34,191 bases of DNA from a bacterium (GCA_030426945.1 JAUHXL010000022.1:1-34191), one strand, 5' to 3'; numbered from the stretch's first letter, positions 8,600 to 18,538 are shown. Translations and numbers: made by a program. Notes: generated from the letters alone by a model not told the origin.

Positions 8600-11118
8600 T
8601 CCCCGTTGCAGCCAGGGTCGAAGCCGTCGGTGGGCGGCCGACGGCCGTAGGTCAGCTCGAAGCGGCGCTGCCCGTCCGGACCGGAGGCGTTGCGAGGAAC
8701 GAGCACGTGCAGACCTCCTGCGGCGTCCCCGCGGAGAGCCAGCCGACCCGCATCGACGTCGATGTCGGTCAGGACGGCATGCGCGGACCACGCCGCGCCG
8801 GCGCGGGCGCCGACGAACAAGGCCGAGGAGCCGGGCGCGTCGGGCGCCCGACCGAACCACGCGACGCGCGGCGTGCGGTCGGGCGCCAACGCCACGCCGG
8901 TGGGGCGGGCGACGCCGCCCGCGAAGTCCGCCACGCGGCTGGGGGCGCCCCAGCTGCCCGCGGCGCCGCGGCGCGCGTGGCGCACCACGCCCGCGTCGAG
9001 ATCGATCCAGCTCAGGTGGAGCACGCCCAGGCGCCCGGCCCCAGCGAGGCCGTCGCCTGGCGTCGCGGTCACCGCCTCGGCGGCGCCCAGCGGCCAAGGC
9101 TGCACCCAGACGCCGTCGCCGGCGGTCCACGCCAGCATCGGAGCCTCGCCGGTCGACACCCAGACCGCGTCGCCGCCTCGGGCACCCCGCCACTCGTCCA
9201 CGGTGTCGGGGGTCCAGTCGGCCGCGGCCTCGGCCACGGTCAGGGTCGCCGCGGCGCGGTCGACCCACGCCGCGCGCAGCCCACCGTCGCCGCGTTCGAG
9301 CGCCGGTGCGCCCCGCACGTCGGCCGTCGCGCCGGCCTCGGTCGATGCCCACCCGCCATCGGCGCGGGCGGCGACCTGAAGGAAGCCGTCGAGCGCGTCG
9401 GCGTCCAGCCCGGTGTCGGGGGCCCACCAAGCCACCGCGACCTCGCCCGCGCAGCTGAGCGCCACGTGGCGTCGACCGGCGGCGTCCGCCACGTCCTCGA
9501 TCAGCCACCCCGCGGCGTCGCGACGCGCGTAGCGCACGGTCCTCGGCGGGCCAGGTGGACCCTCGAGCCAGGCCGCGTGGACCACGCCGTCGGCGTCCAC
9601 GCACAGGTCGGCGTCGCGCGCCGTCGCCACCACGATGGTCTCGACGATCCAGTCGTCGTCTTCCGGTACGCCGGGGTGCACCGCCGAATCCGCGTCGTCG
9701 CAGTCCGGGCCGCCGCTGGCGGTCGACGCGAAGCCGTCGCCGTCGCCGTCGACGCCGTCCACGCCGTCGCAGTCCTGATCCAGCGCGTCGCCCACGCGGT
9801 CCGGCGCGCCGGGGAAGGTGTCGGCGGCGAAGTCGACACAGTCGTCGCCGCCGTTGTCGAGCGCGCGGTGCCCGTCCCCGTCGGCGTCGACGCCGTCGCT
9901 GCCGTCGCAGTCGGTGTCGCGATCGTCCCCGAAGGGATCCGGGCGGCCGGGGCGGACGTCCGGATCGGTGTCGTCGCAGTCGCGACCACCCGAGGCCACG
10001 CTGTCGCTGCCGTCGCCGTCGGCGTCGGTGCCGTCGCGACCGTCGCAGTTGCGGTCGCGGCCGTCGCCGGTCCGGTCCTCGGCGCCGGGGAAGGTGAGGG
10101 GATCGTCGTCGTCGCAGTCCTCGCCGGCCAGCACCCCGTCGCCATCGGCGTCGGTGCCGTCGACGCCGTCGCAGTTCGTGTCGCGGTCGTCGCCCGCGGC
10201 GTCGGCGGCGCTGGGGTGGACGCTGGCGTCGTCGTCCGCGCAGTCGAGGCCACCCGACGCCACCGACGCGTGGCCGTCACCGTCGCCGTCGACGCCGTCG
10301 ACGCCGTCGCAGTCCTGGTCGACGCCGTCGCCGACCGCGTCCGCGGCGTTCGGGAAGCGCGCGGGGTCGTCGTCGTCGCAGTCCGCGTCGCGTTGCGCGC
10401 CGTCGCCGTCGGCGTCGTGGCCGTCGGCGCCGTCGCAGTCCTGGTCGAGGGCGTCGCCGAGCGGATCGTCGGCGCCTGGGAACCGCGCGGCGTCGGTGTC
10501 GTCGCAGTCCGCGGGCGGGGGCACGCCGTCGCCGTCCGCGTCGCCGCCGTCGGTCCCGTCACAGTCCTGATCGACGCCGTCCCCTGGGGGATCCGGGGCG
10601 CCAGGGTGCCGGGACGGATCCATGTCGTCGCAGTCGCCCTCGGGCTCCCACAGCCAGCCGTCGCCGTCGCGGTCGACGCCGTCGGCGCCGTCGCAGTCCT
10701 GATCGACGCCGTCGCCGACGGGATCCTCGGCGCCCGGATGCCGCGCGGCGTCGTTGTCGTCGCAGTCGGGGCCGCCACCGCCGGCGGCGCCGTCACCGTC
10801 GGCGTCCACGCCGTCTGCGCCGTCACAATCGGTGTCGCGCCCGTCGCCGAAGGGGTCGTCCGCGCCCGGGTGCGTCGCCGGATCGGTGTCGTCGCAGTCG
10901 CTGCCGCCGCAGGCCGCCGCGAGGAAGCGGTCGCCGTCGGCGTCGTTGGCTGCGCAGGCGGGATCGGCGTCAGGCCGGGCGGCGTCGGGCGGCGGAGCCG
11001 CGTCACCTGGCGCGGCGTCCGGGGTCGGCGCGGGGCCCGCGTCGGCCGCCGAGCCCCCGTCGTCACACGCCGCCAGCGCGATCACCAGCAGCGCCCATCG
11101 AAGTGTGTGCCTCCCCAC
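8596..11118 (-). CDS. Repeat-rich lipoprotein with metal-binding-like motifs and putative beta-propeller
   Basis: This 840-residue protein begins at a GTG with a weak ribosome binding site. Residues 1-17 plus C18 form a lipoprotein signal (LLVIALAAC), so it is lipid-anchored. A Pro/Ala/Asp linker (19-57) precedes ten tandem units of 42-46 residues (about 58-485), each patterned DADGDG, DCDDxDP, FPGAxDP, GDGxDxDCDG. They resemble the putative metal-binding motif family seen in MopE-like proteins, with two cysteines per unit and many acidic side chains, probably binding calcium. Residues about 490-830 contain repeated AW and GxxR strands suggesting a beta-propeller with sequence similar to FG-GAP/Asp-box proteins; this part is less certain. 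An extracellular adhesion or matrix role is plausible. Only 41 bases separate it from the acyl-CoA dehydrogenase upstream. Confidence 0.85.
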   Translation of the reverse strand: MGRHTLRWALLVIALAACDDGGSAADAGPAPTPDAAPGDAAPPPDAARPDADPACAANDADGDRFLAAACGGSDCDDTDPATHPGADDPFGDGRDTDCDGADGVDADGDGAAGGGGPDCDDNDAARHPGAEDPVGDGVDQDCDGADGVDRDGDGWLWEPEGDCDDMDPSRHPGAPDPPGDGVDQDCDGTDGGDADGDGVPPPADCDDTDAARFPGADDPLGDALDQDCDGADGHDADGDGAQRDADCDDDDPARFPNAADAVGDGVDQDCDGVDGVDGDGDGHASVASGGLDCADDDASVHPSAADAAGDDRDTNCDGVDGTDADGDGVLAGEDCDDDDPLTFPGAEDRTGDGRDRNCDGRDGTDADGDGSDSVASGGRDCDDTDPDVRPGRPDPFGDDRDTDCDGSDGVDADGDGHRALDNGGDDCVDFAADTFPGAPDRVGDALDQDCDGVDGVDGDGDGFASTASGGPDCDDADSAVHPGVPEDDDWIVETIVVATARDADLCVDADGVVHAAWLEGPPGPPRTVRYARRDAAGWLIEDVADAAGRRHVALSCAGEVAVAWWAPDTGLDADALDGFLQVAARADGGWASTEAGATADVRGAPALERGDGGLRAAWVDRAAATLTVAEAAADWTPDTVDEWRGARGGDAVWVSTGEAPMLAWTAGDGVWVQPWPLGAAEAVTATPGDGLAGAGRLGVLHLSWIDLDAGVVRHARRGAAGSWGAPSRVADFAGGVARPTGVALAPDRTPRVAWFGRAPDAPGSSALFVGARAGAAWSAHAVLTDIDVDAGRLALRGDAAGGLHVLVPRNASGPDGQRRFELTYGRRPPTDGFDPGCNGE
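9655..10950 (-). repeat. Ten tandem DCDD/DCDG repeat units
   Basis: Units of about 126-138 bases repeat within the lipoprotein gene; the first nine are complete and the tenth lacks the final DCDG. Unit lengths vary only in the linker after DADGDG. The repeated GTCGTCGCAGTC and CCGTCGCAGTC strings on the + strand make this a likely site of recombination and assembly error. Confidence 0.88.
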
Positions 11119-11159
11119 GACGCGAGGCTATCCCGTGGGCCGAGGCTGGCGCCAACCTG

Positions 11160-12326
11160 TCACCGTGCGGGCCCCTTCAGGCCCGCCGCGATGATCACCC
11201 GCTGGATCTCGCTGGTGCCCTCGTAGATGCGCAGGGCGCGGACCTCGCGGTACAGGCGCTCCACCGGGACGCCGCGGGTGACGCCGAGGCCGCCGTGGAT
11301 CTGGACGGCGCGGTCGATGATGCGCTGGGCCGCCTCCGTGGCGAACAGCTTGCCCATGGCGACCTCGCTGCTGACGCGGGTGTCGCGGGTGTCGCGGGCC
11401 CACGCCGCGCGGTAGACCAGCAGCCGGGCGGCGTCGAGCTCGGTGGCCGAGTCGGCGACGTAGGCGGCGATCTGCTGCTGTTCGATGATGGGCTGACCGA
11501 ACTGCACGCGGGTCGTGGCGCGGGCGAGGGCCTCGGTCAGCGCACGGCGCGCGAGGCCGAGGGCGGCGCCGGCGACGGTGTTGCGGAAGGCGTCCAGCGT
11601 GGTCATCGCCAGCTTGAACCCCGCGCCGGGGGGCGCCAGCAGGCGGTCGGCGGACAGGCGCACGGACGCGAAGCGCAGGGCGCCGATGGGGTGGGGCGCG
11701 ATGACCTCGAAGGGCTCGACGGTCAGGCCCGGATCGTCGGGCTCCACCACGAAGGCGGCGATGCCGCGGCTGCGGGCCTCGGGATCGGTCTGGGCGAAGA
11801 CGACGTACTGGCCGGCGACGCCCGCGTTGCTGATGAAGGTCTTGGCGCCGTCGAGGCGCCAACCGTCGCCCTCGCGGGTGGCGAGGCACCGCAGCGAGGC
11901 GACGTCGCTGCCGGCCTCGGGCTCGGTGAGCGCGAAGGCGCCGAGGCGACTGCCATCGAGGATGCCCGGCAGGTAACGGTCCTTCTGCGCGTCGGTGCCG
12001 GCCAGCGTGATGGGGTAGCTGCCCAGGCCCTGCATGGCGAAGGCGGTGTCGAGCAAGCCGTCGGCCTGGCCGAGCGCCTCGCGCACGAGCGTCAGCGCAC
12101 GCACGTCGAGGCGGTCCGGCGCCTTGCCGCCGTGGGCGCGGGGCACGCACCAGGCGAGCAGTCCGGCCGAGGCGAGCAGGGCGACCGCCTCGCGGGTGCG
12201 CTGGGCAGTGTCGGCGTCGTCGACCACCCAGCCGCGCGCGACCTCGCTGGCGACGGCGGCGACGCGATCGTGGTGCGGTTGGAAGAGGAAGGGCAGGTCG
12301 GCGACCGACGTGCCGAAGGGCTTCAC
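11160..12326 (-). CDS. Acyl-CoA dehydrogenase
   Basis: This FAD enzyme forms alpha,beta-unsaturated acyl-CoA. Of 388 residues, it carries the first family signature ALTEPEAGSDVASL, a KTFISNAG strand that packs against the flavin, and the second signature QIHGGLGVTRGVPVER. It ends in IYEGTSEIQ, whose glutamate (about residue 369) is the catalytic base in medium- and short-chain dehydrogenases. The GTG start at 12326 shares GTGA with the crotonase stop, so it is the fourth gene of a coupled SDR-Rid-crotonase-dehydrogenase operon. No electron-transfer flavoprotein genes lie in the window. The substrate could be a straight, branched or cyclic acyl-CoA. Confidence 0.93.
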   Translation of the reverse strand: MKPFGTSVADLPFLFQPHHDRVAAVASEVARGWVVDDADTAQRTREAVALLASAGLLAWCVPRAHGGKAPDRLDVRALTLVREALGQADGLLDTAFAMQGLGSYPITLAGTDAQKDRYLPGILDGSRLGAFALTEPEAGSDVASLRCLATREGDGWRLDGAKTFISNAGVAGQYVVFAQTDPEARSRGIAAFVVEPDDPGLTVEPFEVIAPHPIGALRFASVRLSADRLLAPPGAGFKLAMTTLDAFRNTVAGAALGLARRALTEALARATTRVQFGQPIIEQQQIAAYVADSATELDAARLLVYRAAWARDTRDTRVSSEVAMGKLFATEAAQRIIDRAVQIHGGLGVTRGVPVERLYREVRALRIYEGTSEIQRVIIAAGLKGPAR

Positions 12327-13120
12327 GACAGGCCCTCGAACACCGGCGGCCGCTTGGCCTTCCAGGCCTCGTGCGCCTCGCGGAAGTCGGGGTGCTGCAT
12401 GCAGATGGCCTGCGCCTGGGCCTCGGCCTCGAGCGCCGCGTCGAGGCTCAGGTGCGCCTCGTCGGCCAGCATCTTCTTGGTCATCGCGTGCGCGAAGGCG
12501 GGCCCGCGAGCCAGACGGGCGGCGAGGGCGAAGGCCTCGGGCACGACCGCGTCGCCGGCCACCACCTTGTTGACCAGGCCGATGCGCGCGGCGTGGTTCA
12601 CGTCGATGACCTCGCCGGTCAGCAGCAGCTCGCTGGCGTGACCCAGACCCACCACGCGCGGCAGAAGGTACGCGGCGCCCATGTCCGCGCCGCACAGGCC
12701 CACCTGGGGGAACACGAAGCCGAAGCGCGCCTTGTTGTTGGCGATGCGCATGTCGCAGGCGAGGGCGATGACGGCGCCCGCGCCCACCGCGACGCCGTTG
12801 ACGGCCGCGATCACCGGCTTCGAGATGCGCCGGATGCTGCCGATCAGCGCGCCCGTGGTGCGGGTGAACTCGAGCAGCCCCTTCATGTCGCGGCTGAACA
12901 GCTCGCCGATGATGTCCTCGACGTCGCCACCGCTGCAGAAGGCGCGGCCCTCGCCGGTGAGCACCAGGGCGCGGACGTCGTCGCGCGCGTCGAGGTGGTC
13001 GATGTAGGCGCGGAGCTCCGCGTAGACCGCGAAGGTGAGCGCGTTGAGGCGGTCCGGGCGGTCGAGGGTGAGGGTGGCGACGTGCTCGCGGATCTCGACG
13101 TGGAAGGTCTGGGGCGTCAC
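12323..13120 (-). CDS. Crotonase-family protein (enoyl-CoA hydratase-like, atypical active site)
   Basis: This 265-residue crotonase-fold protein has the CoA and oxyanion-hole segment GRAFCSGGDV (59-67), GVAVGAGAV (109-117) and the LLTGEVIDVNHAARIGLV region. Aligned with rat mitochondrial enoyl-CoA hydratase, the two catalytic glutamates (E144, E164) correspond to V117 and Q139, so classical hydration chemistry is doubtful. D146, within GADMGAAYLLPR, sits where dienoyl-CoA isomerase has its catalytic aspartate. It is therefore more likely an isomerase, ring hydrolase or lyase acting on a CoA thioester. The GTG start at 13120 overlaps the upstream stop (GTGA). The residue alignment was done by eye. 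Confidence 0.88.
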   Translation of the reverse strand: MTPQTFHVEIREHVATLTLDRPDRLNALTFAVYAELRAYIDHLDARDDVRALVLTGEGRAFCSGGDVEDIIGELFSRDMKGLLEFTRTTGALIGSIRRISKPVIAAVNGVAVGAGAVIALACDMRIANNKARFGFVFPQVGLCGADMGAAYLLPRVVGLGHASELLLTGEVIDVNHAARIGLVNKVVAGDAVVPEAFALAARLARGPAFAHAMTKKMLADEAHLSLDAALEAEAQAQAICMQHPDFREAHEAWKAKRPPVFEGLS

Positions 13121-13542
13121 GGCTGCTCTCCTGTCTGTGGCGGCGTCGGCAGCACCGCCAGTCCCTGGATCTCGACCTGGGCCTCCGGCTCGACCAGCCC
13201 GGTGACGCCCACCAACGCCATGGCGGGGTAGACGCGGCCCATCACGCGCTTCCACACCGGCCCCAGCGCCGCCAGGCTGCCCCGGTAGGCGTCGAGGTCG
13301 GTCACGAAGATGGTCATCTGGACGATGCACGACGGCTCACCGCCGGCGGCCCGGACGACCGCGATCAGGTTCGCGAGGGCCTGCTCGAACTGGCCCACGA
13401 AGTCGTGGCGCTCGAAGACGCCGGCGGGGGTCCAGCCGACCTGGCCGCCCAACGCCAGCACCCGGCCCTCGGCGACGACCCCGTTGCTGTAGCCGCGGGG
13501 ACGCGGCCAGCCCTCGGGCAGGATGGGCACCGGGGCGTTCAA
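13117..13542 (-). CDS. Rid-family (YjgF/YER057c/UK114) protein
   Basis: Rid proteins are trimers; RidA hydrolyses reactive enamine/imine intermediates. This 141-residue member shows the fold's GYSNGVV, LALGGQVGW, FEQALANLIAVVRAAGG and IVQMTIFVTDLD segments. Compared with E. coli RidA, the catalytic R105 is M108 and E120 is Q126, so it is not an archetypal RidA and may belong to another Rid subgroup with a pathway-specific role. The TTG at 13542 is chosen because it overlaps the SDR stop as TTGA, matching the pattern of the whole operon; a GTG at 13530 is the alternative start. Confidence 0.87.
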   Translation of the reverse strand: MNAPVPILPEGWPRPRGYSNGVVAEGRVLALGGQVGWTPAGVFERHDFVGQFEQALANLIAVVRAAGGEPSCIVQMTIFVTDLDAYRGSLAALGPVWKRVMGRVYPAMALVGVTGLVEPEAQVEIQGLAVLPTPPQTGEQP

Positions 13543-14297
13543 TGCAGCACCTGCCCGCCGTCCAACGCCAGCGCCTGGCCGTTGATGCCGCGCGCGCCCT
13601 CGTCCACCAGCGCGCACACGAGGTGCGCGACCTCGTCGGGCTGCATGAGGCGTTTCTGGGGTGACAGCCTCTCGAGCGCCGCGCGAGCGGCGGCGGCGTC
13701 GCGGCCGGTGCTCCGCTGGATGTTGTCGACGGCGCGCGCCGCCATGTCGGTGTCGACGAAGCCGGGGCATACCGCGTTGACCGTGACGCCGGTGGCGCCC
13801 AGCTCGACGGCCATCGCGCGCATCAGGCCGACGACCGCGTGCTTCGCGGCGCAGTAGGCGGTCGTGTAGGCATACCCGGTCAGGCCGGCGTTGCTGGCGA
13901 TGAAGATGACGCGCCCCCACCCCCGCTGCACCATCGAGGGCACGCACGCCCGCGCGAGGCGGAAGCCGCTGGTGACGTTGACATCGAGCATGCGCTGCCA
14001 GTCGGCGTCCGACGTGCGCGCGAAGGGCGCGCTGACCGCCGAACCCGCGTTGTTGACCAGCACGTCGACGCCCCCGAAGGCATCACGCACGGTCTCGACG
14101 GCGGCGCGGCAGGCGTCGCCGTCGGTCACGTCGAAGGGCAAAGCCAGGCCGCCGGTCTCGTCGGCCAGCGCCGCCAGCGCCGCCTCGTCACGTCCGCCGA
14201 GCGCCACCCGATGGCCCTCGGCGGCCAGGGCGCGCGCGATGGCCGCGCCGATGCCGCGCGAGGCGCCCGTCACCAACACCGTGCGTGGGGTCTGCAT
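13539..14297 (-). CDS. Short-chain dehydrogenase/reductase, NAD(P)-dependent
   Basis: This 252-residue classical SDR has the cofactor motif TGASRGIG (10-17), NNAG (82-85), catalytic S135, and YxxxK at Y148/K152, plus a C-terminal GQALALDGGQVLH typical of 3-hydroxyacyl-CoA or 3-hydroxybutyrate dehydrogenase-like members. It probably oxidises a hydroxyl or reduces a ketone on the pathway's acyl-CoA intermediate. The ATG at 14297 is chosen because it lies 13 codons ahead of the glycine motif; the open frame extends 56 codons further without similarity. It is the first gene of the leftward operon, 94 bases from the divergent Uma2 gene. Confidence 0.93.
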   Translation of the reverse strand: MQTPRTVLVTGASRGIGAAIARALAAEGHRVALGGRDEAALAALADETGGLALPFDVTDGDACRAAVETVRDAFGGVDVLVNNAGSAVSAPFARTSDADWQRMLDVNVTSGFRLARACVPSMVQRGWGRVIFIASNAGLTGYAYTTAYCAAKHAVVGLMRAMAVELGATGVTVNAVCPGFVDTDMAARAVDNIQRSTGRDAAAARAALERLSPQKRLMQPDEVAHLVCALVDEGARGINGQALALDGGQVLH

Positions 14298-14391
14298 GCT
14301 CGCAGCCTGCCGCAGCGCGCCCAGGCGCGCAACGGGGCCGGCGGTGCGCCGCCGGGGGGAGTGCGGTAACCTGCCCGGCAGGAGGTGGACC

Positions 14392-14967
14392 GTGCGCGCG
14401 CAGATCCAGCACCGCACCCGGCGCTTCACGGTGGACGAAGTGCTGCGCATGATCGAGGTGGGCATCCTCGGCGAGGACGAGCCCCTCGAGCTGATCGACG
14501 GGGAGCTGATCTACGTGAGCCCGCAAGGACCCCCCCACGCGTCGCTGACGAACAACATCCGGGACGACCTGTTCCTCGCCTACGGCGCCGGCGCTCATGT
14601 TCGCGAGGCCAAGCCGATCATCGCTGGCGACGACAGCCTGCCCGAGCCCGATGTCGCCGTCTTCCGGGGACACCGGGACGACTACGCGGGTCGCCACCCG
14701 CGCGGCGATGAGTGCCTGCTCGCCGTAGAGGTCGCGTACACGTCGCATTCCGCCGATCACGCCAAGGCGGCGGTCTATGCGGCCGCTGGCGTCCCCGTCT
14801 ACTGGCTGGTGGATCTGCCCGCCCGTCGCCTGGAGGTGTACGGCGAGCCCCGGCCCGACGGCCGCTACGCGCTGGTGCGGGTGCTGGCCGGCGACGACCG
14901 CGTGCCGCTGCCCGGCCTCGACGTCACCTGGCGGGTGGGGGATCTGTTCGCCGGCTTCGGCGACTGA
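14392..14967 (+). CDS. Uma2-family (DUF820) putative endonuclease
   Basis: The GTG start has an ideal AGGAGGT five bases upstream. Of 191 residues, the family's restriction-endonuclease-like core is visible: PLELIDGELI, PHASLTNNIRD, PEPDVAVFR, LAVEVAYTS, then HAKAAVYAAAGVPVYWLVDL with the conserved lysine and tyrosine. The Asp of PDVAVF and the Glu of LAVEV would be the metal ligands. Uma2 genes are very numerous in cyanobacteria and scattered elsewhere, and their biological role is poorly known. Here it is single, with no antitoxin or methylase beside it, between two unrelated leftward operons. Confidence 0.88.
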   Translation: MRAQIQHRTRRFTVDEVLRMIEVGILGEDEPLELIDGELIYVSPQGPPHASLTNNIRDDLFLAYGAGAHVREAKPIIAGDDSLPEPDVAVFRGHRDDYAGRHPRGDECLLAVEVAYTSHSADHAKAAVYAAAGVPVYWLVDLPARRLEVYGEPRPDGRYALVRVLAGDDRVPLPGLDVTWRVGDLFAGFGD

Positions 14968-15033
14968 GTCCGGCCCGCGGCGAGTGCTGGGGTCGGGCGC
15001 GGGCGATCTCGCGAGCGCGTCGCCGACCGGGCC

Positions 15034-15800
15034 TCAGGCCTGCGCCTTCGGCTCCTGCCGCGCGATGAACATGCCCTTCACGAAGTCACGGTTCATGCGC
15101 GCGATGTTCTCGAGCGTGATGCCCTTCGGACACACCGCCTCGCACTCGCCGTGGTTGGTGCAGCCGCCGAAGCCCTCGGCGTCCATCTGCGCCACCATGT
15201 TGCGCGCCCGGCTGTAGCGCTCGGGCTGGCCCTGCGGCACGAGGCCCAGGTGCGCGATCTTCGCCGACGTGAACAGCATGGCCGAGGCGTTCGGGCAGGC
15301 GGCCACGCAGGCGCCGCAGCCGATACACGCCGCGGCGTCCATCGCGCGGTCGGCCTCGGTCTTCGGCACGAGGATCTCGTTGGCGTCCGGCGCGCTGCCC
15401 GTGTTGACCGAGATGTAGCCGCCCGCCTGGATGATGCGGTCGAAGCTGCCCCGATCGACGACCAGATCCTTCAGCACCGGGAAGGCCTTGGCCCGCCACG
15501 GCTCGATCCAGATCTCGTCGCCGTCCTTGAACTTGCGCATGTGCAGCTGGCACGTCGTGGTGAGCTGCTGCGGCCCGTGCGCCATGCCGTTGATCACCAT
15601 GCCGCACGTGCCGCAGATGCCCTCGCGGCAGTCGTGATCGAAGGCGATGGGCTCCTTGCCCTGCTCGATCAGCTGCTCGTTGAGCACGTCGAGCATCTCG
15701 AGGAACGAGCTGTCCGGGCTGACGTCGCTCAGGCTGTGCTTCTCGAACCCGCCCTTGTCGCTCGGGCCCTTCTGTCGCCAGACGTTGAGGGTGAGTCGCA

Positions 15801-15801
<1 letters not shown>
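15034..15801 (-). CDS. sdhB: Succinate dehydrogenase iron-sulfur subunit
   Basis: This 255-residue subunit carries three clusters from SdhA to the quinone site. The [2Fe-2S] ligands lie in CREGICGTC and a later TTCQLH; the [4Fe-4S] and [3Fe-4S] ligands lie in [12 protein letters not shown] and [12 protein letters not shown]. The ATG at 15801 overlaps the sdhA stop by one base (TGATG), indicating coupled translation. The sequence resembles the Bacillus/Wolinella type rather than the mitochondrial type, in keeping with a single large cytochrome subunit. It is the last gene of the sdhCAB operon, convergent with the Uma2 gene. Confidence 0.96.
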
Positions 15802-17738
<1,937 letters not shown>

Positions 17739-17750
17739 CGTCGCGCCTCC

Positions 17751-18458
17751 TCAGGACGGCAGCTTGATGACGCCGGCCATGATGGCCAGCGGCATCGAGA
17801 GGTTCCCCACCAGGATGACCGTCGCGAAGGCGGCGGCGAACTTCTTGCGCAGGGGGTTGTAGCGGGGATGGTTGAAGCCGAGCGTCTGCATGAAGCTCCA
17901 GGCCCCGTGGTACAGGTGCAGACACAGGGCCAGCTGGGCGATGACGTAGACGCCGACGATCCACGGCACCTGGAAGCTGGCCACGACGTTGTAGAAGACG
18001 TCGGTGCCGGACAGGGCGCCGGGCATGCCCGCCGGCGGCGCAGGCGCGTACCCGCCGGGCACGGTGACGCCGAAGGTCAGGTGCGCCAGGTGGTAGACGA
18101 TGAAGAACAGGATGATCAGGCCGCCGTAGCGCATGGTGCGGGCGGCGTAGGTGGTCGCCACCGGCTGCACCACCTGATACTTCACCGGGCGCGCGGCGTC
18201 GTTGGCCTTGACCAGCGAGATCGCGGCCCAGATGTGCGCCACCACCGCCACGATCAGGGCGCCGCGCGCGATCCACAGCAGCGGCCCCAGCTTGCGCAGG
18301 CCGTCCGCGTAGTTGTTCAGCGCGTCGGGGCCGGAGAACACCAGCAGGTTGCCGGCCATGTGCACCAGCACGAAGCCCAGCAGGATCAGCCCCGAGACCG
18401 CCATCACGGCCTTCTTGCCGATGGTGGTGTCGGCCAGGGAGAGGGTTCGGGTGGCCAT
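17751..18458 (-). CDS. sdhC: Succinate dehydrogenase cytochrome b subunit (single-anchor type)
   Basis: This 235-residue membrane anchor has five predicted transmembrane helices, beginning at KKAVMAVSGLILLGFVLVHM. Conserved histidines in VHMAGN, VVAHIW, VYHLAH and LHLYHG are candidate axial ligands for two b haems, as in Bacillus or Wolinella type B enzymes that use one anchor subunit. No sdhD is present or needed. The ATG at 18458 has GAGGAGG about six bases upstream. It is first in sdhCAB, with a candidate promoter and a leader hairpin just upstream. Confidence 0.93.
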   Translation of the reverse strand: MATRTLSLADTTIGKKAVMAVSGLILLGFVLVHMAGNLLVFSGPDALNNYADGLRKLGPLLWIARGALIVAVVAHIWAAISLVKANDAARPVKYQVVQPVATTYAARTMRYGGLIILFFIVYHLAHLTFGVTVPGGYAPAPPAGMPGALSGTDVFYNVVASFQVPWIVGVYVIAQLALCLHLYHGAWSFMQTLGFNHPRYNPLRKKFAAAFATVILVGNLSMPLAIMAGVIKLPS

Positions 18459-18476
18459 GCGCCCTCCTCGATCACG

Positions 18477-18497
18477 CGGGCGCGAGACACGCGCCCG
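18477..18497 (-). other. Hairpin in the sdhC 5' leader
   Basis: Perfect 8-bp arms (CGGGCGCG and CGCGCCCG on the + strand) flank a 5-base loop. It lies between the putative transcription start and the sdhC ribosome binding site, so it might influence initiation or mRNA stability. It lacks a T-run and is not a terminator. Confidence 0.45.
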
Positions 18498-18509
18498 AAA
18501 GGATGGGGG

Positions 18510-18538
18510 GATCTATCAGCCGAAGGGCGTTTTGTCCA
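18510..18538 (-). promoter_or_regulatory. Putative sdhCAB promoter
   Basis: Leftward, TGGACA (-35, five of six consensus bases) is followed by a 17-base spacer and TAGATC (-10, weaker). It would start transcription near 18503, giving a leader of about 45 bases containing the hairpin at 18477-18497. Confidence 0.4.

Noticed and set aside
9655-10950. Regular spaced repeats considered as a CRISPR array.
   Set aside because: Repeats are 126-138 bases, imperfect and in frame with a coding sequence, with no unique spacers or cas genes.
8560-11226. Very long + strand open frame antisense to the lipoprotein gene, and others like it (3100-6864, 15855-18587).
   Set aside because: High third-position GC and Asp/Gly repeats remove stop codons from other frames. 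Their products are low-complexity Val/Ala or Arg-rich strings without motifs, and the opposite strand encodes clear family members.
14392-14967. Uma2 gene as part of a toxin-antitoxin or defence system.
   Set aside because: No antitoxin, methylase, helicase or other defence gene is adjacent, and neighbours are metabolic; only the single family assignment is supported.
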